From Quercus robur (Eukaryota; Streptophyta; Magnoliopsida; Fagales; Fagaceae), in NCBI RefSeq assembly GCF_932294415.1, contig NC_065536.1, positions 5,714,974 to 5,778,973 of the forward strand: DNA of 64,000 nucleotides, in the 5' to 3' direction. Below are positions 47,010-60,395 of the stretch, piece by piece. The position numbers and the translations under genes are program-made. The notes below the pieces were generated by a model. The model worked only from the letters and a program-made list of their open reading frames with translations, ran no database searches and had not been told where the DNA came from. The stretch's first letter is position 1, and every line of letters begins with the position of its first letter.

Positions 47010-50000
47010 TCACTTAGCATTCCCAGTTTTCCTCTTTCCATCAGTTCGAACAGCCAGCCTTCCAGGTTTTTGCAAAGCTTGACTAATCCCATTGGGTGGT
47101 TTGATCCGAGATGGTGCAGGAATCAGTGATGGAATTAAACTCCTGGTTACAAGCACATAATTCAAAACATTCTATTAGAAACATGAAAAATGGCAAGCCT
47201 AGGTGTAACCAATGCAAGTTTGCTAGTATGTGGAAAGGGAAGCATTATTTCACTCCACATTGCAGCACAAAGAAAATTCAGAATTCTGCTTAAAGAAGAA
47301 CATTGTAAAATATAAGCATTTAAGACAGGTTACCTTGATTCTTGGTTCTTTGCTGGCTTGGGATTTGTTTTCTTTAGTTTTGACTTCAAGCCATTGGAAA
47401 TATTGGTAAGTTTAGGAAGATTCTGTTGCCAATGCATGTCTGGCTCTGAGGAATCACTAGTTGCAGCCTCAAGCTCATCAGAATCATCAGTGGCCACTTC
47501 ATACCGAGGTACATCATAGTCCTGGATGTCCTTTTTGTTGGCTGTTAGTTTATTGAGAGCTTGTTCTGGGTATATTTTTGAAGGAGCTGAGATAAAACTC
47601 TCACCAAACATCTCAGGAGACAGTCTGTTGTCTACTTCCCAATGTCTCACCAGAGTTTCATCTCCACTTGCACTGTCATGCTTGTTCACCATGATCTTAT
47701 CAACCCATTCACCAGAAACAAAATCCTTGTCATCCTCTTTTCCAATTAGTGTAGGACTGCCAACAAGTGGCCAGGGAGTTGAACTCATCAACATGTCGTG
47801 AAAATCTAGGCTACATCTTTTTGGTTTTAGTTTGGAATTACTCCGAGCCTGCAAATATGACCATGAACTGCATTTTATAAAGGTATTAAATAAAAGTAAT
47901 CGTTAGATTTTAGGCACCACACTTTAGTTCTATCGTTGTAGAAATGAGTCAATTTTCAGCTTTTTAATCAAATTTAAGACTAATTTATTTCACTGATGCT
48001 GTTTAAACCTTTTCTTATAATCTTCTGGTGATGACTATAGTCTAAAATAACTCCTTATTTCCATGCGATTTAATATTCCTTTTCTATTTGGAGAAGACTT
48101 AATTTTGCCTCAAATGGTATCAAATATAAAATAGAACAATTTCCTCTAAAAATGCTGCCAGTTCTCAATAACAACTTTCTAAAACTGATAGGAAAGCAAA
48201 TTGAAGTTCAAATAAAGTCCTAGTAGAGTGAACTCCACCAAATAGCTGGTCAAAGATTCAAACCCAAAATGAAACTTTGATGAAGGATGAAGCTATCATG
48301 GGATCTAAGCCAATTGTTCTATCCTTTCAACTTTTCATTATCTCTATGCTTCATTAATTATCACATTTTACAATGCCAAAAGATTATAAAATATATCACT
48401 GGAGACAGAAAAATGTAACAGTAAGAATGACAAAAAAAGATGACTTCAATCCAGACTTTGGTACATATGGCATTCCTGAGATGAATCCATAGTGCTCAGA
48501 CAAAATCAATTTACGTAGCTAACATGAAATCATGGCCTATCAACCAGTTATGACATTTGGTTCATACCTCTAAGTTACCCACATTGTCCATTGCTTGCCT
48601 ACGACCTGCTGAGAAGTCTCCAAAACTTCTCCAACTAGGATGGGAAGGAGAAGATCCACATGACTTCATTTTTGATCTTTCTGGGCTAGATTGAGAGCTT
48701 CGAATACTCTCTGTTTCTCCCTCCTTCCTTGATAAGGCGGCTTTAAGGCTAGCAATCTAAAAAGAGAATAAACAAGACACATTTATTTTTCAACACAATT
48801 ATCAAAGTATACAAGACATATGTGTCAACTTATTAATTTATAATACAGAAATATAAATAAAAACAAAAACAAATAGGCAGCCTAAAAATAAGCCATCTGA
48901 AATAAAATTAACAATTACTAGACCTAACATGTTTGAGACTGGGAGCAGAGAAGTAAGGAATTTTCTCAAACTCATCAAGCAAAACAAACAGAAAAATGAC
49001 GAGTAAAAACCTGTTCTTTAAGTTCTTTCACTTCTGAACCATCTTTGTTGACCCGTGCAGCACCAAGCTCAACGGTGGAAACCCTTTCAGCAAATTTGAG
49101 AGTACTAATTGTTTCTCCAAGAGCTTCAGGCTCCGGACTAATGTGAACAAACATGAGAGTCTTTGCTTGCCCTCCTAATAGATACAAAAAACAATAAATT
49201 AACAACAAAGGAAATTACTGTGGAAATATGGAAGAGGATGTCTCTATAGGCAAGAGGACATTGAGAACCTCACCAAGTGAATCTTGGAGCAGTTGCGTGA
49301 GTTTGCTGTTCCTATAAGGAACATGTGAACTCTTTTGTGCAAGAGAGTAGATCACATCTCCCAAGGCTGATAGAGATTTGTTGATATGTTGTGCCTCCTT
49401 TAATCTATCTCCGGTCACCTCTGATTTGTCAACCCTTTCACTTCCTGCCAGGTCAACTAGATGCATACAACCACGGAGAATAGAACCAGATGTCAAGTCT
49501 CTTCCTTGAACATGAACTGTAAGGCAGCTGGAAATAGATAACATACAGAAGTTAGTATCCATTTTCGCATATGGGAAGACTATAATCAATGTTCTCAAAA
49601 TCAGGAGATGATGAAAAATAGATATGATATTATCATTCTTCGTTCATGTAAGAAACAATAACTAAATGGAAATTTTTAAAAAGAAAAATTGCTCTATTCT
49701 AAAACTTATAAGACAAAATTAACTATACCTGTGGGAACGACTACTCCGATCATTCATGGCTGTAGCACCCACTGAACGATTCTTTTGCCCAAGGTTCATC
49801 AAATTTATGACATCAGATGTTGTTGATACTGGTACAAGGTTTGCTTCAGGTACATTGATTCCGTTTTGAGAACTGTTACGAATTTCTAATGTACTTTGGA
49901 GTTAAGGACACATAAAGGAGTAAGAGGTGCATTGAACAAGGCATACAATCTGTTTGGATAAAGCTTTTTGCTGAAAGATTTTTTCTTTTCTTTTTGATAA

Positions 50001-53000
50001 GCAAGAAAGATTTTATTATACAGAAAGCTTATTTGTTTATTTGCTAAGAGTTAGTTAAAGTATAGTAATACCTCAAATGGTGAGGCTTTAAACAGTTGAA
50101 TATAAGAAAATAAGTTAAAAAGCTAAAAGAAAAAGTTGTTGTCAAATGCACATTAAAATAAAGATATAAACTAGTGTCGCGAAGGATATCTTTTGTTGAC
50201 ACCATCTGACACAAGGAGATCCTTAACTTGCTCATTGTAAATTTCAAGCATCTGTACAGAAATATCATAGCAAATGGTGTCTTCCCTCTGTTCTGAGAGG
50301 AGAAATAGATCACCCAATGCTCTATAATTTACACCTTGACCTTCCTCTGTAAGCTCTCTGGGTCCACTCTGGTTTGACAGATAAGACAAATCAATAAAAC
50401 TAATAGAAATGATAAATGTTCATTGGAAAACATAAATCAAAGCCTTATAGTGAAAGAAATTATCAAATATGATGAGGATGTGGTGAATCTCTTACCATAG
50501 TATAAGTTTTCCCTGATCCTGTTTGTCCATAAGCAAATATACAAACATTGTAACCATCAAGAACAGACCGAATCAGAGGTTGGGTGTCTGCAAATACCTC
50601 CTCTACAAAAAATGATAGCAGCTGTAAGGAAACTTGACAAAATAATACTTTGTTCAAAATACCTCCTCTGCAAAAACATACCTTGGGTTGCTGAAGGACC
50701 AAATACTTTGTTGAAAGTGAATGATTTCTTGCCCTCTCTGCTATATTTTAAAGGGGCAATAATTGAAATATTTCCTTCCTCTATGTGATCCACAGAACTC
50801 GAACGGTTTGGTTGGCCAGGCAGGAAAGGCCTCACTCGGCAGTATACCCTAATATTTCCTAATCAAACATAATAGATGTATGTCCATTAGATCTTGTTGA
50901 GAAATTTAATTAAGTGTTAATGACTGAAGTCATTAAGTTAAACTTTAAATCAATTGGAATGTCACCTTTCAGGTCCTGCACTTGATTGTATAGCTTGCGG
51001 TTTTCTTCAAGAACTCTCTGGTATCCAGAAGCAGCATGAGCCAGACCATGCAGGTGCTTACCTATCAAGGGAAGCTAGTATATCATTCCTCCTTCAAGAA
51101 CTTTATAAAACCATGCAAGTTTTGATTTATAATGTACCTAGATTGTTGAATTCCTCCTGGTACTTTGCCTGCAAAAATTGCATTCCTGCTTTTGTACTAT
51201 GTAGAATATGTTTCAGCTCCTACAGGATTTAGAAAGCAAAGTCACTAATTGCATGCAGATTAACAGCTTTCTAGCCAGCAAGTTTGATACTACTGCAACT
51301 TACCAGAATATCTCTTTGTTGTTGTTCAACAAACATATGCTGTTTCAAAAACAGACTTTTTGATCCCTCATCAAGATCATACTTCCGATCATAACTTTCC
51401 TCCTCTTTATATTGCATGCCAGATTTTTCTTCCACCTTAATCATATTGAGAGAATAGGTTACTTATATGTGCCGATACAACAAAGAAATTAACTTGCTTG
51501 TCGAAACTATATATTTTGAGTGTGACAAATTTATCACTTGCATTTTAAACTTTCTATGACATGTGTAAATACCTTTATATCATCAGAAGTTTTGGATAGA
51601 GAATCATCAGGACCAGATTCTGCCATATCTTTCGCAGTTGTTTTCATCTGTCAGATTACCAGAAACATTAATATCACCGACAATTATTTTTAATAAAAAA
51701 AAGAAAAAGAAAATGAGTTTTCTATAGGAAGAACATGATTTCTGTACTAGCATCAGCAGAAATTAGGATCCTGACCCTTCACATAAATCATAGTCAAAGG
51801 CAGCAAGGATCTTTGCTAGGCAAACACCATGTGTATGAGGTGGAATACCAATAAAAAGCCAACATTTACCTGTTCATTTTGGCTTTCCAAGCGACGGTTG
51901 AACTCCTCCATGACTTTATTAAGCATAGATTCTACAATCTGTGACAGGCTCAAGAGTCAGTTGTTACTCTAGTAACAATTACAAAAATACATATAACTAG
52001 TTATAAGTTATTACAAAGAATGCTCAGACCAGACAAGAAGACTAAAAGAATGAACGTGTAGGCAAATATTGTGAGACCCAACACAAACTAAGGTTGGATT
52101 TTACATATAAACTTAGTTTGTGGACGAATCTCAAATGGTTAGTGTCATCCAACTAGGACAATATATTCTCTAAAATGTATCCATGGTTGGAGTTGGTAAT
52201 TTTTTTAACTACTGCAAATTCCTGCTTAGTGCATACTTTGCAGAATTGTAAGCAGTCTCCTCAAAATCTATTTATATCAGGACAATTCAAAACAAAGAAA
52301 GCACCAGTACACTTACAATTGGAATTTCTTCTTGCTTCTTATTGGAGAGAACTTCACGGACTAGCATATTTAAGGAACGAGAGGAACCCTGCAGAAAAGA
52401 ACACATATAAAAACTTTGGTGTCATGCTACTATGAAAAGTAAAAATTAATATAAAAAGAACAGAAATTCAAAGCTCACTAACTGCTTCATTGAGGTCATG
52501 GCCGATATCATTGTATGAAGATAGATCACTAGACAGACTCTGTAGAGACTTCTCATTCAATGATGAGGCCCTTGAAAAAGAATTCATGAATGGTTCTGAA
52601 TTTTTTCGTACAAAGGATTTCACACAGATAGGTGCTTTCAAATTTGCACCAGGTTTCCATGATCCATTCCTTCCTCCTTCTTTCCATTCACTATATGATT
52701 TGATTGCTAGAACACAGTTCACAATCCTTGCAGATTTTCCTCCCTGTACAGTCAGGAGATTAAAACAATGTAACATCAGACTGACAACTCTCTCAAAGTA
52801 ATTATGTGCCATATTGGTTCATCATCAACCCAAAATAAACACTTTTTCCCCCAAGTGTAAGCTACATCCAAAAAAGAGACAAGGACAGGCAAGTTTGAAA
52901 TGGCATTATACAGCTTTTCCTTTTTTCTTTTTTCTTCTTTCTTTTTGACTAAGTTAACTAAAGGCAAGAGGGGTGTAGAATCTGAAGATGAATCCCATTA

Positions 53001-54302
53001 TACAGATTTTCCTATTCATGTAACTACATCACACACCTGTTCCAAATCAGAGGCTTCAAAAGTTGGAAGCCCCAATTCTTCCACAGCTACAAGGAAATTT
53101 CTGACATTTTCAAAGTACTGGAATGCAGATAGAGCTGCCCCATCAGGAATAACAAGAGAATCACAAGGACCCTCAACCACCTAAATTAGTCAATAAACAT
53201 CATCAAAACCAACTAAAATATGCATGAACAGACATGTGAAAAGCTGAAAAGAAAATGAAAACCTTGCTGAATCATACCTTTGGCACAGCTCCAGGCTGAA
53301 CCTTGTTAAGAACATAGCATAGGATTTTTCCACTTCTCAACCCAAGCCTGAATTCTTCTTCAGAAGGCTCAGCAGGCAATTCCTTACCCCCACCCACTCC
53401 AACCACCCTTCTGAGCCATCCGGCTGCTTCATATCTTCTCAAGGCTACACAATGATGCAGCAACATTACATTACTTTTCTTATTAATCACATCTCAAGCT
53501 AAGAGAAGCCACATTTCACCAACAAACACCAATATAAAGAAGGTTAGAGCCTTAGAGGACCAGATAGCAAAATCTTGATTTTACTGCAGAATTCATTTTG
53601 TTGATTTCAGCTCCATCTTATCTAGAATCCTTTCCAAATTCATTGGAGCATAAAGCAATTGAGTAATAAGCTTTTCAAAATTTAAGGATTTGAGCTGGGA
53701 CCTCCTATTCTAATTCTAACTTCATCGCTATAATTCCATGCAACAAAAATGTTAAGCATTTATCCATGATAAAGTTCCAAAACTTCTTGGGAATGAGAAT
53801 TGAAAAGAAAAGAAAAATTAATGCAATGAGAAAGATGATACAAAAAATGAGATTATTGGACAATGAAAAATCATATCATAATTAAGACATTTTTTTGTGT
53901 AAATTTATAAAATTTACATAAGATTGTAATCACATGATTATCCCCCCACATAATTCATTGCCACTATAACATGTACATCAAATCAACCTTATACTTTACA
54001 AAATTTTCATTGTCATAAAATATATGCTAAAGCCATAATCTGTATAGAAACAATTTACAAGAAATGCTTCCTCTGCTTGTCAAAGAAACCATTATATCCA
54101 AAATTCAATCAATTTTTATAGAGAAAAAAAAAAAAAAAAAAACATTGAAGTGCAAATAAAATTCAAGAAATGATTTGATCATACAAGTTTCCTCAGCCTT
54201 CCTTGAAGCCAATCCCATATCGCTTGATCTGGTACTATGTTTTTGAAGAACATCTTCCACCATTGAAGCTACAGAGAAAGGCAATTCTTGCTCTGTTGCC
54301 AT
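47010..54302 (-). CDS. kinesin-14 with N-terminal calponin-homology domain, 19 exons, 1031 aa
   Basis: Exons: 54302-54185, 53444-53278, 53180-53037, 52743-52483, 52388-52317, 51938-51870, 51647-51573, 51435-51304, 51219-51138, 51061-50966, 50858-50682, 50602-50496, 50368-50190, 49890-49729, 49527-49274, 49174-49011, 48756-48568, 47848-47334, 47142-47010; total 3096 bp in frame. Calponin-homology domain about 41-165 ([11 protein letters not shown] to [11 protein letters not shown]). Charged, probably coiled-coil linker about 231-400. Internal motor about 408-745: [10 protein letters not shown] entry, P-loop GQTGSGKT near 490, switch I NDRSSRSH (606-613), switch II DLAGSE (639-644). Ser/Lys-rich tail, ending at TGA 47012-47010. 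The motor after the linker marks a kinesin-14, a family of minus-end-directed microtubule motors; the CH domain suggests actin-microtubule cross-linking, as in plant KCH proteins. Intron 13 is U12-type. Confidence 0.95.
49891..50189 (-). other. U12-type AT-AC intron in the kinesin gene
   Basis: No GT-AG pair keeps the frame between exons 13 and 14. The reading N-K-R-L-E-I-R-N expected for this kinesin family is restored only by joining ...AACAAAAG to ATTAGAAATTCG. The removed segment starts ATATCCTTC (donor), has TCCTTAAC at 49908-49901 (a U12 branch site) and ends GTAC, about 11 nt from the branch A to the acceptor. All three signals fit minor-spliceosome AT-AC introns. It lies between K559 and R560, between the P-loop and switch I. 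Confidence 0.93.
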
Positions 54303-54720
54303 TGCTTTCTTTATCACACACCAACCCAGAAAATATTTTTTATCACAAACTCAGATTTCAAATCATACCCATTAACTCAAAGGCCTTAAAACTTCCAAAA
54401 ACAACTTCAATTCAGCAATTTACATAGAAATTAACAAAAATTTCAAATTTTTTTGTTTGTGGTGTTAAATTTAGGAAAAAAAATTTATTTTAGCTGAATT
54501 CTCAGGGAAATGGAGGAATAAGAGACTAGGGTTTTGATGAGTTGATCTGTGAGGAGAGAGAGATTTGTGCAAAGTGAAGAGAGAGAGAAGAGAAATTTTC
54601 TTAGCTCTTTCCCTTACTTTCCCTCTGTTTCTCTCACAGTTTTCTTGCTCTTTCTAGTTTTTCTTTTTCTCTCTCTGTCTAATATTAGTGGAAAAAAGGT
54701 TAACCGAACCTGGCTCCGAG
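54303..54720 (-). promoter_or_regulatory. kinesin 5' leader and proximal promoter
   Basis: Upstream of the kinesin ATG, the minus strand is pyrimidine-rich with CTCTCT tracts (about 54553-54595 and 54660-54680), typical of plant leaders. An ATG in the same frame five codons upstream would extend the protein slightly (M-I-K-K-A); I prefer 54302 because MATEQEL fits the conserved start. No TATA box assigned. Confidence 0.4.
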
Positions 54721-54799
54721 CCTCTCGGCATGGACTTGATGGTATATATTTTTCCTATATAATTATTTCTAAATTTTTTATAAGCAATTTTTGTTTTTA

Positions 54800-54854
54800 A
54801 AATTCTTTTCCTTGAGAGGAAAAAAAAAAAAAAAAAGAAGTTCTTTTTAAGCTG

Positions 54855-54885
<31 letters not shown>

Positions 54886-55813
54886 TTTCTTATAACTAAT
54901 TAGAATTTAATTTTGACAATGGACCTATTATGAAGTTCTTAAAATCTCAATTATTTATCAGAAAGTATTCAAGTAATTGATGAGATGATAAAATCTGAAC
55001 GATTTATTTAATAATGAATGGTTGGAATTTTAAAGAATTCAATGCTTATAGTTATTTAGAAAACTTTCAAGATCCTAATCTGGTTTTTAGTTCAAATCAG
55101 CTATATGTATATTTATCTTTTCAAATCCAAGAACTTCTTTTGGTAAAATTAATAATAATAAAAAAGAGTATTTTTTTGGGTACAACAAAATATCATAATA
55201 TTTTCACAACAAAATAAGGTATCAATTTACCATTAGTCAAAATAAAATAATAAATATTGTATTATGACCCATCCGAACAGAAAACAAGTATGTAGAAATG
55301 TTATGACATTTTATTATGCATCTGTACTTTCTCATGAAATCTAGGACCCTAGATTTTTAGGTGCTTTTATTTTTTTCAATAAATTTGGGTGCAATGGTCA
55401 AATTAATCTCTAATTTGTGTGTATATGCAATGAATCGGAGGCATCCATTTGATGGGTTTTTTTTATTATTATTATAACAAAAGTTTTAAAAAATGGGTTC
55501 AGAATAAACTTTTTATTTTTATTTTTTTGCTAATAACAAAATAAACTTTTTATTGTTGTTCTATTAATTGCAATTTGGATTTAACTATGATACACCCATT
55601 CATGATATGTGAAAATAAAATATGGGTACATCATTGAATTGCAACATCAAATCAATCCTTGCATCATTTTGGTAAGATAATCTTTTTAATATCAATTTCA
55701 CTTGTTGCTCTTTCTTGAATATTCTGTTCTTGATTTTGGTTTAATGTCAAAGGCCCAAAAATCTCCAATTTATTTGAGAAATTTATGGAAACAATATAAA
55801 CGCACCTTAGATG

Positions 55814-55856
<43 letters not shown>

Positions 55857-57030
55857 CATCAGATAGGAACCTTAGATGGTGTTGAGGTTGCAAAGAGTGT
55901 AATTGGTGGTCTAGATTCTAATACAAAGTTTATTTTTATTGGCCTTGCAGAGGGGAGCTTATTTCATTGATTTATTGGGAGCTTACAAAATAAGTAGGAC
56001 AAAAGTACAACTGTCCATTAAAATAGTAAAGTTTAAAAAGAATTATAATTAAAAAGTAGTTTAAAACGAATTATAAATAAGTTAATAAGTTGAATAAATA
56101 AAACCGTCTATCCAAATAATCAACCAAATGCAAAAAAAAATTGAGAAGTGCTATGTCCATAACAAATTATAAATGGTAAGTTGTCATTGGTTCTGATATA
56201 AACTTATCACTAAAATTATTTTTTAGTCAATCAGTAATAACCAATAATAACTTGTCACTTAAAATTTATTGTGAAAATATTGTAGACATAACATTTAACC
56301 AAAAAAACTAATTTTTTATTTATTTTTTATTTTATTTTATTTTTTTCAATTTGCTTGCAAATCCTTAAAATACTGCTTTTAACATTATCAATAAACCTTT
56401 GTTGTAAGTGCATAACAAAATTAATGTTAATATTTTATCTGATTTGCATGCAAAAATATCATTGAGAAGGTACCGTGTGTCTTCTCTAGAAAATAGACAG
56501 AGCTTACTTCACTGACTTTAAGGCAAAATAATACAGTAATTATGTAGTTTTAAGCACCAGTTCTAGGTGGGTTTGACGTGAATTTTACACTTGTGCCGTC
56601 ATTACATAATATATTATTATTCTTAAAGGCTCAGTGAGCTAGGTGATTTGCTTCTTAACCAAATGTCTCCTTTATTAATCCAAAATGATCTTCAATTTGT
56701 TGAGTTATTCTTACATTTAACGTTACTTAGGTCCCTTTTAAGCTTAGTTGTGCGTGACATTGCTTTGTCCCTTTCAGATTTGAAAGATTACCTTGGTGGA
56801 TTCGTATTAAATTCCGCCAAAATGTGCCTATTCCATCCCTAAGTAACATGCCCTCTTCTTCTTTCGGGCAACTTAAGAGTTTAAAGGAATTTTATAAAAT
56901 AGTCAATTGATTTCATTTTTTTTGGATCCTCACATGACTTTATTATATGTTTGAGAATCTAACATGCTTAAGTTAGCCCAAGCTTTTAACAGCCCCATTA
57001 GTATATGTAGGAATATACAACTATAGATTG
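54800..57030. other. AT-rich intergenic DNA with weak foldback MITE
   Basis: Contains a TA microsatellite (54857-54880), a 40-bp T run (55818-55855) and a possible foldback element at about 55181-55320 (ends TATCATAATATTTTCACAAC and, inverted, AAAATGTCATAACATTTCTA). No convincing gene. Confidence 0.4.
56144..56296. mobile_element. foldback MITE, relative of 7741-7896
   Basis: Left arm GAAGTGCTATGTCCATAACA; right arm, inverted, TAAATGTTATGTCTACAATA, then TTTTCACAATAAATTT. Inner parts TTGTCATTGGTT and AACCAATAATAACTTG also pair. Target duplication unclear. Confidence 0.6.
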
Positions 57031-57058
57031 CATCATATGTGAGTAATCTTATTTTAGA

Positions 57059-57218
57059 TTACACGGGGTGTGGTTTGTTGGTAAGAGTTTTTATCCTAGT
57101 ACCCAAAGAGGATCGGTTTGAGCGATAGTCTTAACAAGACTTGTGTGGTACATATGGTATTATTTATTGTCGTCACGTGATGTGGGGTTGATGAGTCTAC
57201 CCCAGAGACCAAAAAAAA
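57059..57218 (+). mobile_element. tRNA-derived SINE with 18-bp target duplication
   Basis: It starts just after GAGTAATCTTATTTTAGA (57041-57058), which recurs as GAGTAATATTATTTTAGA at 57219-57236 (one mismatch). It has a GTGGTTTGTTGGTAAGAG A-box-like start, a B-box-like GGTTTGAGCGA, the GTGTGGTACATATGGTATTA block shared with the SINE at 31169, and a short A tail. Confidence 0.85.
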
Positions 57219-58778
57219 GAGTAATATTATTTTAGAAGAAATATGATGAAAAGAAAAATTAATGGCTCACTCAAGTGAGGCCAAGGTGCAAGAAATTGTG
57301 TGATCGGCAAACTAAGTACGTCAAACGAGAAACAAAATAGTTATATCAGCACTTAACCAAGTCCACTCATACGAGTTACGAGAGTTGAGCAAAGAATGAG
57401 CAACGCATTAGTGAGGATGAGTGGATATAAGTGAGGTTAGTCTCGCACGATATCCGCTCGAGTGAGGTTAGTCTAGCTCGAGCAAGACAACTACAAAATG
57501 TGCAGATTTTGCTACTAAAGAAAAACAACAACAACAAGAAGTTAACAACAACACCGAGGAATGAGATATTTTATGTCTATAATGGCAAGTTACAGCCACA
57601 TGCTTTTTCAAAGGCAATTTTTCATTGTCTATATATACATAGAGCTTCCATATTTAGATTTTTTTTTTCCTATTGATTTCACACCATTAGAGAGAAATTA
57701 ACAAAATATTTCAAGTTTGTTACTCGAAGAATTCTGACTTAAAAACTCTTTTGAGTTTGGGCAAAATATTGTATTAAAGATAGTAACTTCATTCGTGCCT
57801 CTAAGCCATTAAGGTCTTATGTTCTTTTATTGTGAATATATGTAATTAAAGATTAGGTGTTGTTGTGTACAATAAGATGAGTGACTTTGTGGCTGAACTA
57901 AGAGCTTCTTGACTTCACTATGTATTTCCTTTGTTAATGCCTTCATGATGCCATAATATTCTTCTAATAATAATGAATAACCAATCACTTTGCTTATTTG
58001 TAAAGGCTAAACATGTCATCATGATTAGATTACTCAACTTTAAAATCAAAAACAAATACTTAAAAGATTAAGAAAGGTTAAGATGATCATTAGCACCATT
58101 GTACTTGTGAGCAAAAGAAACTTAATCTTTTCATGATATTACTTGAAAAATGCAATGCCCTCGTCCATTCATTTCCACTTGAAAGCTTCTTTGCATCCAA
58201 TCCATGTTTATGATTATGAGTCTTTTAAAACCACATAGTATGGGATTTTTTTTTTATACCCCTTCTTATACCCCATGCACACCACTTTTTAAATTAACTA
58301 GTACTTTACAACTTTAAATGAATACCATATAGTAAGAGCATCACCATCATATAATTCTTCTGGTAAAATTAGGCAGTTGGTCATTTTCAATGATCAATAC
58401 ACTAGTTAAAATTGGTCATTAGTCTAATCCAAAATGAGTCCTTGTCACAAATTTAACAAAAAAAAGATTATAAAACAATTATGGCATTGTATTTTTTTTT
58501 GTTATTTTTCAAAAGTTGTTTCTTTTTTCAAAGGGTTTTTGAGCATATTTTGTTAAAAGTCCCCAAGAAAATGCATGTTCCTTTTATACTTTAGCTTTCT
58601 TTTTTTTCCCTCCCCTCTCTCTCTCCCCCTTGATGCACAAGAGCATCCTTGAAATTACATGAAAGTGAGCAAGTAGAGGAAAAAGAAGCAAAAAAAAAAA
58701 AAAAGAGTGGGGCTGGCCAAGCAGACCAACTTAAGTTAGCCCTCAAGAGAGAAAAGAAGGGAGGGGCAGAAAAGCAGC

Positions 58779-58985
58779 TTATCTTTCATGCCATTTGTCA
58801 CTGATTGGTGATGGGCAACCAGTAAGCAATTCATGTACAGAGTAAGTAGGAGGAGCACATGATATGTGCACCATCTCATGATTTAGGCCACTATTAACCA
58901 TTTGTTTAAAGAATGTCTGTATATCAGGAGCTTCCGGGGCAGAACAAGAGATTTTTGCCCCAAACATTTGGATGCTTGCTAGCAA
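58779..58985 (-). CDS. small unrecognised reading frame, doubtful
   Basis: A 68-aa frame with unusually even, coding-like composition (A-P-E-A-P-D-I-Q-T-F-F-K-Q-M, then S-C-A-P-P-T-Y-S-V-H-E-L-L) ends at a stop just before the poly-purine DNA at 58680-58770. A possible acceptor (GCTAG|CAAGC) lies near its start, so it could be a terminal exon whose partners are not visible. No family recognised. Confidence 0.25.
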   Translation of the reverse strand: MLASIQMFGAKISCSAPEAPDIQTFFKQMVNSGLNHEMVHISCAPPTYSVHELLTGCPSPISDKWHER

Positions 58986-60395
58986 GGTAATCTCATAAAT
59001 GTTTTATTTCAAAGAAGAAATATTGCTATGAGAATTGTTGGAAGGAAAATTCTCTGATAAGATATGAAACAAATTACAAGTAGGTTGTTGAACAAATGAT
59101 AGGCCAAATTTGAGATAACTAGTTTAAGATGATTCTATTTGTGTCTGTATTTAATGTCATATATTTTGTTTATAATCAGTCTTAAATTCAAAAAAAAGGA
59201 AAAAGAAAATAATTATACTAGGTTGATGATCAATATAAAATTTAGTTGCTTTATTATGAAATGAGAATATAAATAATGTAGATCTTAAGAATCTAAGGGA
59301 CTTCATTTTAAAGATTTTATTTAGGGTAATTATTATTTTAAAAGCCATACTATCCATTCGTGAAACTGTCAAAAGATAAATTGTACATATCTACAACCAA
59401 GTTTCTTTAATTGACAGTACTTTGCAACCTATAAATACAATCTTTGTCAGTAAATTCTTGATATTTTTCCAAAGAGTTCGATAACTTTGTCGTAAAACAT
59501 ATTGTCCTCTACTTTTTTTTTTCCTTTGCAATATTATGTATGTGATCATCTGCAAAACACGTATATTTGATAATGACATGTTAAGGGATTAAGACTTATA
59601 ATTGATAATCCAGAGTTCCAACCAATTGTATATGTGTCATAATTCTTAAATAAATCCTGTAAGGTAAAATGCTTGTTTCAAAAAGGATAATTAGTCTAAA
59701 TTTTAATCCTCATAACCATATATTAGGTGTCATATCTTCATTCTTCAGTAGCTATAATATAGATTGCATGTATTTGAAACTTATATACATGTCTTATTGG
59801 CAAAATTACACCAATCTCCTTTAGGACCTATTTAGTTGGGAGGATAGAAATTTTCGACATTGACCTTCAAAGTTTCAAAAATGGTAGTCCCCATCTTGAA
59901 TTTTAATAAATCTAGTGATATGAAATTGTCAACAACTTTTCTCATAATTACATGACCTAGAATTGTTCAGGCTTTGAATAAAGATGGTCTCAGGCTCAGT
60001 TCTTCTGGATGCTTTCTGTTTTTTCTTGATCAATAAAATATTTATACCAAAAAAAAAAAAAAAAACTAATGTGACCTATTTGTGATTGATAAATAAAAGT
60101 GGTGTTAGTGGGCCTTCATGAAAGTAATGTTGCTCAAATCGTAACTTCCTTCCTTAAAATGTTGTGCAAAAGTTTGTGTCTCTGTCATTGCTTTTATGAT
60201 AAATATAAGAAATACAATGGAATCCCTATTCCCCTTAAGTTATCTGATTAACTTAATTTACCAAAAGTTAGGAATGTTGATTGGATAACTCAAGTTTAAA
60301 ATAAGCATGTTTATCACAAACCTCAAGGAGGAAAATGTGTTAACAAAACGTTTGGAGTTATCTTATGTCTCAAGAGACATTAGTGCAATTTTCCC

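Noticed and set aside
50044..50313. Read-through frame after kinesin exon 13
   Set aside because: It runs into the AT-AC intron; the U12 junction gives the conserved kinesin sequence instead.
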